DNA of 64,000 bases, from the NCBI RefSeq assembly GCF_002994745.2, contig NC_037092.1:13197501-13261500 (forward strand). Direction: 5' to 3'. The notes under the pieces were generated by a model that did not search any database, was not told the DNA's origin, and worked only from the letters and a program-made list of their open reading frames with translations. Position numbers and translations under genes: made by a program. Source of the DNA: Rosa chinensis. Its lineage: Eukaryota; Streptophyta; Magnoliopsida; Rosales; Rosaceae. Below, piece after piece: positions 23,142 to 36,612 of the stretch; within the stretch, counting starts at the first letter, position 1, and every line of letters begins with the position of its first letter.

Positions 23142-24430
23142 GATGCCGACTGGAGCAAGATCTCTAATTCTCTCCTCTTCCTCTCAACTCTATCGGTCAT
23201 GTCTCCGGCTCAGGCTCCCTCAACGATTCCCTTAGATTCCTCCATCTTAGGTGTGTTTTGATTGTACTCCTTCTACGTTTATAGTCGTCGTCCTCCACAG
23301 CCTGAGCTTTGCAATCGAAATCTGACAGCTAGTGTTAGCGGTAAAGCCTTCAAGCCTATAACTTGGTAAGTAGATTTAGTTTAGAGATCAGCTTTTGAAA
23401 TTCCTAGCTTAGAACAATATCGGCTTTTCATGTTGTATGCAAATTTTGTTTAATTGATGAATCGACGCTAAACTGATTTCAGTAGTCGATGAAAAATGAG
23501 CTCCTTCTCCATCATGCGGAATAGGACTCCCTTCCAAAAGCACAAAGAGGGAGAAAAAGGCCAAGAAAAAGGTATAATACTAGTGAATTTGTTAATTTAA
23601 AAAAAAAATTTCCCTAATTTGATCTCCTTTTGATCGAGCAGTTTGAATTTTTCAAGATTTGTAATTACCTAGTGAATCTGTGAATTTCAAATGGGCAATG
23701 AGATTCTACAAATGCTTTTCTGAGGTAAAATAGCATGCTACCAAGTTTTCTTTATAATTAAGTAGCCAATATAGTGGTTGTGTGTGTAGCAGAGTCTCTA
23801 TGCAAGACATAGTGGCTATGATCACTAATCATGCTTTAAAAATTTCTGTAGTGTTAAAGAAAGCAATCTGCTCCCGAAGCTTTGCAGGTTGTGATTTATC
23901 AAAGTTTAGACTGTGATGATAATGCTTTATTTGATACGGTTTATTGGTTTCTTTTATTGATTATGTGTCCTCAAAGTATTCATGACTCTCTGTTCTTTGG
24001 CCTGTAATAAATTTAATTTATTGATATTGCAAGCATGAATTTGGAGATGGCTTTGGGTTGGTAAGTCCATTTTGTTGCTACTTTTTTATGGCTGCAAGTG
24101 TAACTGGCAAGGTTTAAATTTGTGCTTTGGCTGCAATCAACTAAATTCTATCATTAGCTTCCTTTCCCTTATCAAAATCTTTTTACATTTATTTGTTTGA
24201 CGTAATGCTTTTAATTTTTTGCTACGAAAGGTATTTAGACATGTAGTTTCATATGGTGGGACAAGATATAGGAAAATAGAAAGATATCAAAGCCTAATAC
24301 TTGGTTGTAGTTGAAAGAGATGCATGCAACTTTGTTCTGGCTAAATGCTCTGTACTGAACATTAAGACAGTTTGTGATAACCATATTGTGTAACTTGACA
24401 GTGACTCTCAAATTACTAGGTTTGGAGATA
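23142..24430. other. Unassigned block left of the GTAGCTTTT array
   Basis: Contains TC-rich leader-like sequence (23.16-23.25 kb) and possible splice-like strings, but no ORF or recognisable domain. It could be the 5' part of the element or decayed gene that holds the array. Confidence 0.4.
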
Positions 24431-25515
24431 GTTTATTTATTTTAATTTTGATTGATTTCAAGTCAGTAGCTCTCTATGATTGTTATAGTAGCTTTTTCAA
24501 CATATAAATATTACCTTTCTATGGCTATGGTAGTATATTTTTAAGTTGATGCTAGTGACTTTTCTGTTTTCGTTTTGGTCGATTTCAAGTTAGCCATAAA
24601 TGTTACAGTGGTTTTTCAACACAGTGATAATAGCTTTCTATCCCTATGTTAGTATCTTTTCAATCTGATGTTATTAGCTTTGTAGATTTTTTATAGTTGT
24701 TTTCTGTGTCTATGTCAGTAGCTCTTTATTTATTGGTTTAGTAGCTTTGTACATGTATTATAATAGCTTTATGTACCTATGATGGTGGCTTTTTAGATTT
24801 TTTTATTATTGGTCCAGTTGATAAAGAGTGCCAGGTTTGCGGTGCAGTGGTACATTGCTATTTTTAGTTTTCATTTCAAATACTAATATTTTGTTGTATT
24901 TTTGTTCTTGCAGAATTCTTCTCCTTTGCATTTGTAGTAGTAGATTTTAAAAATCATGTGAATTTGGATATTGAAGCCTTCATTGACCAAGAGATCATTC
25001 GGCCAACCAAGAAATGTTAAAATGAAGTTTCGCGCTGAAGGTGGCAAAATTATGCCTGTGTGTTTAGAGCATCCCCATTAAAAAATGACAGTAGCATTAC
25101 AACATTGGCAGTAGCTTTATCCAACTATTGTAATAGATTTTCACAACTATGGTAGTAACTTTTTACAACTATGGAAGTTGCTTTTTACATAGTGATATCA
25201 TTGTTGAACGCTGCATACCTTTTATATTATTGAATATGTTTTCTTTTCTCGATTATAGTAGCATTTTTGTTTTGGTTGTATCATTTACATTTCCATAGCT
25301 TTGTTAGTCTCTGAGAATAGTTTTCTCAATCTCTAGGAGTAGCTTTTGTTCTGTGTGGTAGTAATTTTTGTTCTGCTTGGTTATAACTTTTAGCGTTGAT
25401 GAGAGTAACTTTTAGTGATGGTGAGAGTAGATTTTGTTACTGGTGAGAGTAGTTTTCTGGTGCTGATGACAGTAGTTTATATTGTTGTGACAGTAGCTTT
25501 TGTTCGTGGAGATAA

Positions 25516-27529
25516 TGATGCGCCTAAAGCAAGCGCATAATTTAACCCTGAAAATATCGTTAGTAGTATAAGCAAATAGGGATCGTTCTATTCCGGGGAT
25601 TGAGGGTACACCTGTCATTGTCAAACAATTAAACAATTAAAATTAAAACAAAGTATAATATTCACAAAGATATTCACAACTATAAACATTGTACACGAAA
25701 AGGGGGATTTTGTTTTTGGTTTTTCGAAAATAAAACTAAGTTAACAAAACAATTAAAATGCAAAAACATAAAAATACGAATGGAATGAGAGAACAAAGAT
25801 CAAAATCGAAACATATGATTAAAATTGACTCAAACCCTAATATTGTTCATCTAAGTCATGAGAAAGGAGTTGATCATGTGAAACATTCGAAAGCAAATGA
25901 ATTCCCATTTTTTACTTTTCAATGCTAATTAACCTAAGCGAAAGCACCTAGATTAATCCTATCAAACATGCAATCAAACCCTAGAAAGCTAGTCAATCAT
26001 GTCATGTTTAACGCATTACACATAGAGAAAGGCTATCAACTCAAGTGTACAACTTAGTATGGAAAAGTCCACCTAATTGCAATCCTCGTTAATTAAATTC
26101 GATCTTTGTACAAAACCTTTACTACTTTGATTCAAGTTTACACAAAACGAAAAGTCGATTTCATGTTCTTAAACCTAGCACCAATTATATCGAAACCCTA
26201 AGTGTTTGCAACCACATAAGATTAAAATACAAAAGTTATCTATAATGCAAATTTAATTAAACAAACCCACATAAGCAACTCTCGAATCACAATAATATGA
26301 ATCTGAAAATTCTCAATTAATCATAAAAATTCCAGAAATTAATATTTGTTCAAACACATATGTCAACTAGTTCATAACCAACGAAATTCAAAGCAAAGGT
26401 TACAAAGGAGAATCGGATTACACCGTGAGATGGGGATGGTGATGAACGATTGATGTGGTGGTCTCTTGAATCTCGAAAGCAAGCTTCAAGGTTGGAGATG
26501 GATGATGGATGCTCACGGCTATGCTTCTTCTCCCTTGGCCTTGCTTGAACTCGTGGAGATGACTAGAGGATGGAGAAACTCACGGCTATGCTAAGAAGAT
26601 TTTCTGATTTTTTTCTAAAGTGTAAATTGTATGGGGGAGAGGAACCCTTGACGTTGAGAAAAGGGGAGTTTTATATAGGAGCATGGCTAGGGTTCACAAA
26701 GCAATCAGAATTTTCCACATAGCTTCAACCAATGATAATTCGCCAAGTAAGCTTGTGATGTGGTCCAACCAATCATAGAATGCCAAGTAAGCCTTGTGAT
26801 GTGTTCCAACCAATCATAATTCTCTAAAATACCTCCCTAATATTTAATTGCCGAATTCCCTTGAAATTATTCTGATTTTCTTCATGAATTTCGGCCAACA
26901 TTCCTTTAGGGAATTTAGGGATGAATCTAGACGCCTTTTTAGCTTTTCCTTGGTGCACACATATTTTCCTTCCATAAATATCTCCCTTGAATCTCTCTTG
27001 GCGTCATCTCCTTGATTATTTCTGATTTTCACGTTGGCAATCACACCAAATTATTCCTCCAACAATATTTCTTTCCATAAAAGTCTCCCAAGAAAATCTC
27101 TCCTTGAAATCCTCAATCAATCATCTTCAATTCCCACGTTGTCACCTTGTTTTTCCTTAAGTATTACACGGCAAATTTAATCCCCAAGGAAAATATATTT
27201 TCCTTTTTTTAAAAAAACTCTTCCTTGATTCTCTCCTTGCCATGTCATCTTCATGAAACTTCTCGTTCCATTTATGAACTCAATTCTGCTTATTTATTCC
27301 AAAAACCTGAAAATAGAAGCTTTCTAAAATAAGAAATGGAAACTTTCTTAAACTAAAATGGAAACTTTCTAAAAATGGAAAATAGAAACTACAAAACGGA
27401 AACTTTCTACAATTAGGAACTTTCCCATTCGAAGAATGGAAACTTTCCTAAACAGAGTTTTATTAAGGAAATAACGCAGAAAATATAGGGAAATAACAGT
27501 TAAAATGTCGCATTAAAATGCTCCTATCA
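25516..27529 (-). mobile_element. Solo LTR, 2014 bp, large Ty3/gypsy-type
   Basis: On the minus strand it starts TGATAGGAGCATTTTAATGC and ends GCTTTAGGCGCATCA. The exact 5-bp target duplication GATAA lies at 25511-25515 and 27530-27534. No PBS, polyprotein or second LTR is present, so it is a solo LTR left by recombination. The TGATAGGAGCATTTTAATG start is typical of long plant gypsy LTRs (Tat/Athila style). Confidence 0.88.
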
Positions 27530-27608
27530 GATAATAGCTTTTGGTTTTGAGGAGCGTAACTTTTGTTGGTGACAGTAGCTTTTGTTGCTGGTGAGAGTAG
27601 CTTTTTGT

Positions 27609-28689
27609 CAAGGATTCAAATTTCAGTTTCAGTTTTGATTTCGGTACTTCAAATTTAAGGAAATTTCGGAGGAAGTTTCCATTTCGGTGGAAATTTTGGT
27701 TAAAAATAAAGAAATCATATTAATTGCATTTATAAAATTATATTTTTGAATGAAACTTTTACATAGACTAAACTGACCTATAATAAACCTATTTACAATA
27801 TAACCTCTCTAAAATTATACATTTATAATAGAATTGTGATATTTAATATGGACGAGTACTTAACTAGTACTGTAGTAGGTTGCTAAACTAGTGTTTTAAT
27901 CTATGTGTAATTATAAATGTGCTGTATATTTATAATGTGAATGTGATTTACTTTTTTTTTTAATTTTTTTTATATGGCTCAATGGGAGGCTTGGCCATCA
28001 CCCATTTTTCACAAATAATTAGAAAATTACAACGGGGTGGGGTGGGGCACGTAATACCAAAACTCCGTGAACGAAAATGAACAAGTACAACAAAAGGAAT
28101 ATAAAAGCTACTACAATGTGGTTTGATCTAACTCATTGAATTGCTTCCATTTAGTATCATACAATACTGCCCCCAAGTACATGAATTTTGGTATTTTATC
28201 ACATGGGTATTGTATGTGTGTTGATCTCTTCCCACATGCAATCCATATATCGGATATTATAGAATTACCCAATGTGGTATTTCATTGTATGAAGCATATG
28301 ACAATTGAGACTATATAAAAAGGGAATCATGTTGTAGTTCGAACATTCAAGTTTGTAGCAGATAAAAGCAAAAAGGTTTTTTTTTTGTTCAACTTGATTG
28401 CCAAAAAAAAAAAAATCATATTTTCTCTATTAAAGTATGAAGTAAAAAATTCATTGTCGGTGACATACAAATTTCACAGATATTTCAGAGAAATTTTGGA
28501 CAAAATTTCGGTGTGAATTTTTAAATATATTTTGTGTGTGTAGATATTTCAGAAATCAAGAATTTTGTGGAAATGTACGGAAAATTTCGGGAAACTCCTA
28601 ATGGAAATGATATAACATATGAATTTCCTCCTTTTCGGCACTTCAAAATTACGAAAATTTTGGCAGTTTTGGAGAAATTTAAAACCTTG
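27609..28689. mobile_element. Non-autonomous hAT-like element, 1081 bp
   Basis: Ends CAAGGATTCAAATTTC and, read inward from the right, CAAGGTTTTAAATTTC. The exact 8-bp target duplication CTTTTTGT lies at 27601-27608 and 28690-28697. Subterminal regions also pair (TTTCGG and CTTCAAATTT motifs). The interior is AT-rich with no transposase. It is inserted in the GTAGCTTTT array. Confidence 0.82.
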
Positions 28690-29130
28690 CTTTTTGTGAC
28701 CTTGCCAGAGGTTGTTGGAAATCTCACCAGAGTAGCTTTTGTTGGTAACAGTACCTTTTCTTATTGGTGGTAGTAGCTTTTGTGATCTCGTCAGAGGTTG
28801 CCATAAATCTCGTTAGAGTAGTTTTTGTTGCTAGTGATAGTAGCTTTTGTTGCTGGTTGCAATAGCTTTTGCGACCTCGCAAGAAGTTGTCGGAATCGCA
28901 CCAGAGTAGCTTTTATTGCTAGCGACAGTAGCCTTTTGGTGTTAGTGATAGCTTTTGTGGTTGCAGGAGTTCGCCGAAAGTTGGCCGAAGGTCGACCGGA
29001 GATCTGCGGGAATTGGCCGGAGAGGAGAGAGAGAGAGATTGATTCTTGACTATTTACTCTAGTGGCATTTATGTAAATATGTTGGTTTTTTAATCTAAAA
29101 TTAAATACCCTTTTTAATCTAGTGGCCTTA

Positions 29131-29434
29131 GAGCAACTCTAACAGCGTCCCCATATTTTGATTTTCCTCTACTTTAAGGAAAAATGAGGAAAAATGAGCC
29201 TCTTTTGCTCTAACAGATTCCCTATTACTATTCTATTTTAGGGAAAGTGAGAAAAGAGAAAACCAAATTCCCTATATTTACATCAATCTCTAAAAATTTA
29301 AGGAAGAATATGGAGATTTCAGAGATTGTTGTAAAATAAGGAATCTGTTGGAGTTGGAGAAGAAAAATATGCTAAAACTTTGACTTTTGCTTCCCTATTA
29401 TAGAAAAATTATAGGGAAGTTATTGGAGTTGCTC
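29131..29434. mobile_element. Tourist-like (PIF/Harbinger) MITE, 304 bp
   Basis: Ends GAGCAACTCTAACAG and, read inward, GAGCAACTCCAATAA. The 3-bp target duplication TTA lies at 29128-29130 and 29435-29437. The arms share inverted CCCTAT and AATATGG-type strings. The size, TIR and TTA target fit Tourist MITEs. Confidence 0.85.
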
Positions 29435-29508
29435 TTATGAGGGAAAAAAATAGTTGGTGACCTTATGGCTAAAAAACCATTCAAATATGCATTTATAAGT
29501 AATTAACT

Positions 29509-29511
<3 letters not shown>

Positions 29512-29541
<30 letters not shown>
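29512..29541. repeat. (GT)n microsatellite
   Basis: About 15 GT units followed by AT repeats to about 29573, just before the copia LTR. Confidence 0.85.
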
Positions 29542-29547
<6 letters not shown>

Positions 29548-29591
29548 AATATATGAATATATATATATATATATGTGAATAATATGATCAT

Positions 29592-32500
29592 TGTTCAAGT
29601 AAATCCAGAATATGTGTCTGGCCCAAACTCTAGGTTACTTGACCTAGTTGTAATAGGGCTTAGAATTAGAGATATTCTCGGAGATATTCATAGATATCTG
29701 ATTAATTGTACGATTATCTTTCCTTGTACAACTCTGATTCTATGTCTTGTAATCCTCTATATAAAGAGGCCCTTATTATCAATGAATGTACGACTCAATT
29801 CTCTCCCGATTTCAATTTTCCTTATACACGTTATCAGCACGAAGCTCTAACCCTGAAACAAATAGTCAAACCTTGATTCAAGAAGCTAAAACTCTAAATC
29901 CGAATACAAAACCTTGAGTCCAGAATCGCACATCTTTAAGCCCTCCATCCCAGGAGTCCAGAATCGGCGGCAGAACCACCAGAACCGGTCGAAAACTTAT
30001 CGAACTGGCCACCAGAATTTCTAAATCACCTGCAGCAAATACTCCACCGGTTCACTACCTTCCGGACCTCCAATTTCTACCAAATTTTGCCAGCAGAAGC
30101 TACCCAAACCAAAGATTCAGGAACCGGAAGAAATAGCCCAAGACCCAGTCTAGAATATGCTAAACCGGCAGCTGGAACATACTATAGAAAAATAGGCAGA
30201 AAGAATGAAAAAAAAAGAAAAAAAAAGAAAAAAAAAGGGAGGAGGCAACCCAAGTAGAAGCCCAGAAGCCTTCAAGCCCAACTCTAGACTCGACCCACTG
30301 ACCCACAGCCACAGCCACGTCAGCACAGGGACCCACCGCCACGTTAGCAACTGGTCCCCACTGCCACATCAGCAGCGGACCCCAGTGCCACGTTAGCACC
30401 GGTCAACGCCGGTTGACCGTTTCCGGCAACTTTTCTAGTGACTTTTTCCGGTCTAATTTTCCGGCAACCTATTTCCGGGTATTTTTTACTAAAAGTTCCC
30501 GTTTTTGAAGTTTTTATTTCTTTTCTCTTCTTTTTCTCGGGGACTTGCAAACTCCCTTCTTCTACCCCCCTTTCTTCATCATAGGGGAGACCTAATTAAG
30601 CTGAACTATGAGGGTTTGTGCTCACTCCAAGCTTGGAGCTTGTTGAGATCTCCAAACTTAGAGTTTGTAGAGAATTTATGATCGACCACTTACGTCATTG
30701 TTTCGATCTAATCCAATACCTCTTGGAATTGAATTTCTTGGAAGCGATTATACTTAAAAATTCCTAATTTCTTGGAAGCGATTACGCTCAGAAATTCATA
30801 ATTTCTTGGGAGATACTACGCTAAAAATTTTATATGTTTTCATGGTAGCCTTTTACGCTCCGAAACTAACCATAATTTCTTATTCTCTTTCAGGATGAGT
30901 AACCTGAACAAATTGGACTTTGCTCCATTGGGAACAACTGGCTCTGGATATCACAGGTGGGTTCGTGATGTCCGCTAGCATCTCAAGGCCGATGGAATCC
31001 TGGATATGATTCTTGAGCCTAGCCAGGACGTGCTAACTGTTGAGCAAGCTCAAGTTTTGGAAGCAAATAGAGCAGCCTTAGAGGCAAATAAGGCGAAAGC
31101 CATCATCATAATGACTCGTCATATGGATGATTTGCTCCAATACGAGTGTATGAATGAAGAAGACCCTAGAAGGCTGTGGGTCTCACTCGAAGAAAGATTT
31201 GGCAACATCCGTGACTCCTTGCTTCCTGACCTAGAAGTGAGATGGCATAGCCTCCGCTTCTGTGATTTCAAGTCAGTTCTTGACTAGAACTCAAAAGCGC
31301 TTCTCATTAAATCCTTAATGGAATTCTGTAGTAAAGAGATCACAGATGCAATGTTGATTGAGAAGACTCTCTCTACCTTCCCTGTCTCTGCATTGATGGT
31401 TGCTAAGAACTATCGAATCGATGTAACTGCAGGATGAATCACAAGGTTTCATGAGCTTATTGGAGCTATGAATGTCGCTCAAAAGCATGACAACATCCTT
31501 GTCAAGAACTATAATTCGAGATCCGTAGAAACAGAGCTTATTCTGGAATCTAATTATAGTCGCGCCCCTAAGAGAGAGTGCCAAGAGCGAAACCCTAATC
31601 TTATGGATACTTCTGGACGTTCTGGTCCATATAATTACTCTACTTGGGAAGGTAACAACCAAAATAGGAGAACACGGAACCGAAGAGGTCAACGTGGAAA
31701 GAGAGAGGGAGGCAACGCCTCTGGCCATGTTGGTGGCGCCACCAACACTAAGAGCCATCTAAATGACGCTTTCAAAGCGCCTCAATCAATGGTGTCTGAG
31801 CAAAGAGATGTATGTTTTCGATGTGGAGTATCCGGTCATTGGGCACACATTTGCAGAGGTCGTGAAGAAATTGTCACCGCCTACAAAGCATATTGTGAAG
31901 CAAGAGAAGTTCACTATGTGGAACAACAAGATCAAGAAGATGATCTAGAGTGAAGCGTTGAAGACTACAAATCTGGCTGGGATAAATAGATCAACAATTC
32001 TGTTTAAATCTTTATTTTTCCAAGAGATGTAATTGGCAAGTGCCATGTACTTTGTACTAAATGTCATTGGTTTAGTTTTTCTTCACATAGGCTCGTCCAA
32101 AATAAGTATGATGACTAGGAAGGTTTTGAGATAAGTGGTACTTAAGCGAGCTTTGCTCCACCGACATCTCTCTACTCACCTGGTCATATTTATTTTGGAG
32201 TTACCAAAAGAAGTCAAACCACTACCTTTGTTTTACATTAGGTAGCATTTGGATTAGATTTCCCTAATGGTTAAGAGACAATGATGTACCTCTGTTGGCT
32301 TATGAATAAAATTTCGAATTCTTTTCATTATGACTCCATTTGATTATGAGCATATTACTTTGTGACTACAATGGCTACGATGGCTAGGCCATCAGTATTA
32401 ATTCAACGACATGGAATAGCCCAAGTTCCCCTTGCCAAATAGTACACTGAATACTGTCACAGAAACTCTCTCCACTCCTAGGGAAAATCACACATATGAA

Positions 32501-34261
32501 TAGCCAATGGATTCTATGCGAAAGTGCATGTAGAGAACGGAAATGAGTTCCTTTGCAATGCCTCTAACGATTGAGATCAAAGGTGCATCTTAGAAAAGTT
32601 TATGTGTTTCTCTAGTGGACTCTATGTCACTATTCGAGCTATTGAATCCAATAAAGTCATGAGAGAAGATCTCTTGGATTTAGACACATATTGGCTTTGT
32701 CACGACAGGATAGGTCATCCTAGTTATGAAATGATGATCCGTCTACTAAAGACTTCACATGGACATCCTTTCTTTCGAGCGAAATGAAGCATGAATCAAA
32801 AGTTGATTCCTGGACTAAGCGTGACCGCTACCGCTGCCTCCAGGCTGCCACCATCCACCACCAGCCTAAGGCTGGCATAGTCTTTATCCATGACGCCATG
32901 GATAGTGTACATCATGGTGATGACACCCTAGGTGATGTTGCAATCACCAACTTTGCTTCAAATAGCGTTTCAGATGCTCAGGCCCAACCAAAATCGTCAT
33001 TGGTTGTTTTTAAAGCCTCTCGCTCATTTTACAAAGCCTGTATCCTTAGGGAAATTAAGACTGAGACCGTCATATGAAAAGGATATGAAAATACTCATTT
33101 TGTTCTTACATAGAATCCATGGGGATTCTATGGACTGATTTAACCAACTTGCGGAAAGTTAAATATCATATGATGTTGGTTAACACGCAAACATGCTGTT
33201 GACACGCAAACATGTTGGTCACGTGTTGTGCTATTGTCTACTTGTAATGTTACTTATACTACACTCCTAGAACATATCATATAACAACGGGCTCACTCTC
33301 CAGATCATCATATTTCGTCAATTGGACTTGACTATGCTAGAGAGTTTACATTGAAGACTTTCGATGGATATTGCAATGGGACTGATGTTGGACATCATAT
33401 TCTTATGAACACACCCAAATGGTCTCGACATTGGTAATACACACCACTCTCCTTACATCTACTTGGGGTGATGCAATATCGCATACAACTATGCTAATTG
33501 TTCTACGACCTACCGCCACTCAATGTATCTCTGCGTTACAGCAAGTGACTGGGTACAAGGATTTCGTACTTACGCACAGTTGAGTGAGCCATTTATGTAC
33601 CAATTGCGCCACCACAGCACACTATGATTGGTCCTTACAGATGAATGGGCAGCTACATTGGATTTGAGACTCCGACAATCGTCCGCCACTTAATTCCCTT
33701 GCAAGGCGATCTCATTACCGCTAGATTTACGGGTTGTTACTTTGATGAGACAGTCTTCCCATTGTTAGGGGAGATAAGAACACGAATGTTCAGCAAGAAT
33801 TACAGGAATTGTCGTGGTCTATCCCCACTATGTCTCATCTCGATCCCTACTATAAAGTGACGAGATCACATATATCTGCTACAAACATGCCTGCAAGGAT
33901 GGACGTCCCTACAAGAGGACGTAGCGCTACCCTACACGGAGGTAGGCATGGCGCCAATGCCAAAGAAAGTGGCACTCTGGTGTTACAGGCCATGGCTCCA
34001 GCTAGGATGCATGAGAGGCCCATGGGTTCGAAGGATACTTTGTGACAACCTAATCCTTGGATCATCGACACTCAGAATCCATCTCATAAGTATCTTCAGG
34101 ATTATGGTTATCGTTGGGGGATGCCTCAACATCAGAATCTATTCCTAAGAATATAGAGCTTTATGAAACTTACACTAGTGCACATGAGACGTGGGATAAA
34201 AACTCCATCATAATTGATGATGTAGTTGTGCATTTTGTTGAGTCCGATAATAACCACCACA
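29592..34261 (+). pseudogene. 5' half of a copia retrotransposon: LTR, gag, integrase
   Basis: LTR 29592-29828 (starts TGTTCAAGTAAATCC, contains CTCTATATAAAGAGG, ends TTATACA) is followed by a PBS-like TTATCAGCACGA. Gag starts at ATG 30895 and stays in one frame to 31953 but has three stops (30976, 31285, 31435). Its end carries the zinc knuckle CFRCGVSGHWAHIC at about 31816-31857. Downstream are decayed pieces: the pre-integrase motif WLCHDRIGHPSYEMM (near 32.69 kb), and the integrase C-terminus (QLRHHST near 33.6 kb; GSYIGFETPTIVRHL 33648 on; YFDETVFPLLGE). The last trace is NSIIIDDVVVHFV near 34.2 kb, where a CACTA element interrupts. Reverse transcriptase and the 3' LTR are absent here. 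It is dead. Confidence 0.85.
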
Positions 34262-35330
34262 CACTACAACAAAACCTGGTTTTAATGACCACCGTATTGG
34301 TCACTAAAAATAGCCATTTTGGTCACTAAATATGATTAGTGACCAAATATTGTTGGTCACTGAGTGGTCACTATAGACTCGTCACTAATTCTATTTAGTG
34401 ACCAAAATATGGTTGTTGGTCACTAATGTGAAAAGATTTAGTGACCATAATTATTTGGTCACTCATCATGAAAACATTAGTGACCACAGAGTTTCTCACT
34501 GAAAGTAATAGATTTGGTCACTAAACCACATGATTTGGTCACTAAAACCCAAGTAACAGGCCTATATTAGTGACCAAACTATAGGCCACTAAAGTTTTGA
34601 TCACTAGAAAAAAAATAATAATAATACCTCATAAATTTTTTGATTTTGATCTCTACAATAATAATCGAATAATAAGTAGCTGAAAATAGAACTCTAATAG
34701 TAATGAAACTTCTATATAATAGAAATTGTATTAAAGTAAATACATTGTATTGCTGAAAACAATCCACATTATCACTTGCTGATCATGATCACAAGTACAT
34801 GTCTCTTGAAAATTAATTTAAAAGCCTAAAACAATTTCAACACTTCCATGACAACAAAATCCATGAGAAAGATGGACAAGCTTTTGCAACTCTTCACATG
34901 TAACAGTTGTAATTGATGTGCATTGAGATTTCTACCTCTGAACTGACACCCGGCCTCTTCACCATTCTGCATTATAAGATCACATATTGACCAACATGAT
35001 GCACTGTAAATGAGAAGGCATTAGGCTAAGTTTGATAAAATATAAACTATTGAAGCAGACATTGACATTTTCCAACTGAAGTAACTGACATCGATGATAC
35101 CAACATACACAATCAATCATTACAATGGAAAACTAGAAAACAGCAGATAATGCAATGTTCTTTCTTCAGCTGTTTTTTAATTTGATAGGTGAAGTTGTAC
35201 CTTCACTACACAATCAAGAAAACTATCAAATTATGACATAAACATCTTAATCTGTTAATTCATAATAGAAGAAGCGTAATTTAACGCACTTCAGATCGTA
35301 ACTTCCCAGAATAGATAACAAATCAAATAC

Positions 35331-36159
35331 CTTATATACACCACTCATCACCCCCATCACGGCAATACATGAATAAACAATTGAATAGGATTTTGTGCGT
35401 AAATATTTGTCACACACCTGCACATACAAATCCCACAATAGACCACATGGTTAACTGATGGAAACAAAAATCATCCAACTGAGATGCCATGACAGAAAAG
35501 TACACATAAACTGCATTAACAATCAGGTACAACAAATGCCATGAAATGTTTTCCTCTTAAAATAACCACAGTTCATAGGCAGAATAATATGAGACTCAAA
35601 TATATCAACAACAGGCATTCTACAAAGGAGCTTTACTTGCCTTTCAAATAGAACAGAGCTTGAAGACAATTAATTGGAAAAGAAGACGGAGGGTACTAAC
35701 CTGAGGAGATGATACAATTGTAAGCAAGCATGGGAACAAAGCGAGAATTAGTTTCGGGACCACTGTATCATCCAAGTCCATAGAGAGAAAAGCCAAGCAT
35801 CTAAGAGCTCCATGCACTGCAAAATTTAGGAAATGTGTAAATCTAAAGCAGAAGAAACTTGTCAAAGTCACAAATATGAAAAAGCACAACAAACAATTTT
35901 AAAAACTTAATGTTTTTGATAGACTCATTTTGGCCACACAAATAGAATCAAGATAGAGTTGGTAGATCATGAATTGGAAAGGCTTATGTCCATTCATATT
36001 GGTTTGGTTGTTAATCAACTTCATTAGATATGGTAATAAGTCCGGCCAATCTTCTGGTCAATCATAACTTGCTATTGATGCTACAACCATACTAATTGCT
36101 GTACAGATTTTCCGATGAGGATCATCTAATGAAAACAATAGAAGTTTGTGCACAACCCC
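35331..36159 (-). pseudogene. IPO9-like: Captured importin-9 (importin-beta family) fragment, three exons
   Basis: In gene order on the minus strand: exon about 36159-35990 (VVHKLLLFSLDDPHRKICTA, then SIASYD-stop-PEDWPDLLPYL); exon 35816-35701 (HGALRCLAFLSMDLDDTVVP ... LLTIVSSPQ); exon 35417-35331 (VCDKYLRTKSYSIVYSCIAV ... MSGVYK). The last two keep intact donor sites. These match consecutive HEAT-repeat exons near the N-terminus of plant importin-9, a nuclear import receptor. The WPEDWPD tryptophan codon has become TGA and the first exon's donor is lost. Neither the start nor the rest of the roughly 1000-aa protein is present, so this is a transposon-captured fragment. Confidence 0.8.
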
Positions 36160-36484
36160 CTGAAAATGTAATCATTACTTAATTAGCTGTAGGAGGAGAT
36201 TAAGGTATATTAGTTTTGACTGTATGATAAAGTTACTCTTGACTAAAGGTCAAATGCATTGTCAAGATTAACTACATATTATAAAGTACTGAATTTTCAC
36301 CAACTTACTTCACCAGCAAGTAGACTCACTATTAAATATATAATATAACAACATCAAAAGTAGATAATCAAAAGTAGATACATTTGCACAATCTGCAGCT
36401 ACAAATAGATATTGTTGATTAAAAACCAATGTCTGCTGACTTAACGTTCAATAAGAGCATAAACTATGAGAAACTATTGCAAGA

Positions 36485-36612
36485 ACAATAAAGGAGCTCT
36501 AAATTGCTTACCCTTAAGACCCAACTCAATCAATTTGAGATAACCCCTAAGCTGCAATAGCTCACCAGCACAGTCAAGTCTCTTACGATAACATGTACAC
36601 GGCGTCGTTCCT
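36485..36612 (-). other. Unidentified exon-like fragment in the CACTA element
   Basis: One minus-strand frame reads RKRLDCAGELLQLRGYLKLI then ELGLK, open and amphipathic, ending near a GG/GTAAGC donor. I do not recognise it; it may be another captured exon. Confidence 0.3.

Larger units (their letters stand above)
24430..29000 (+). repeat. Degenerate tandem array of a GTAGCTTTT motif, interrupted by two transposons
   Basis: At least nine exact GTAGCTTTT copies and many one-base variants (ATAGCTTTT, GTAACTTTT, GTAGATTTT, GTAGTTTTT) recur every 20-40 bp, all on the plus strand. In the right half the consensus is close to GTAGCTTTTGTTGCTGGTGA. A solo LTR (25516-27529) and an hAT-like element (27609-28689) have inserted, each with a clean target duplication. 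Without them the array is about 1.5 kb. It has no open frame. Its nature is unknown to me. Confidence 0.7.
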
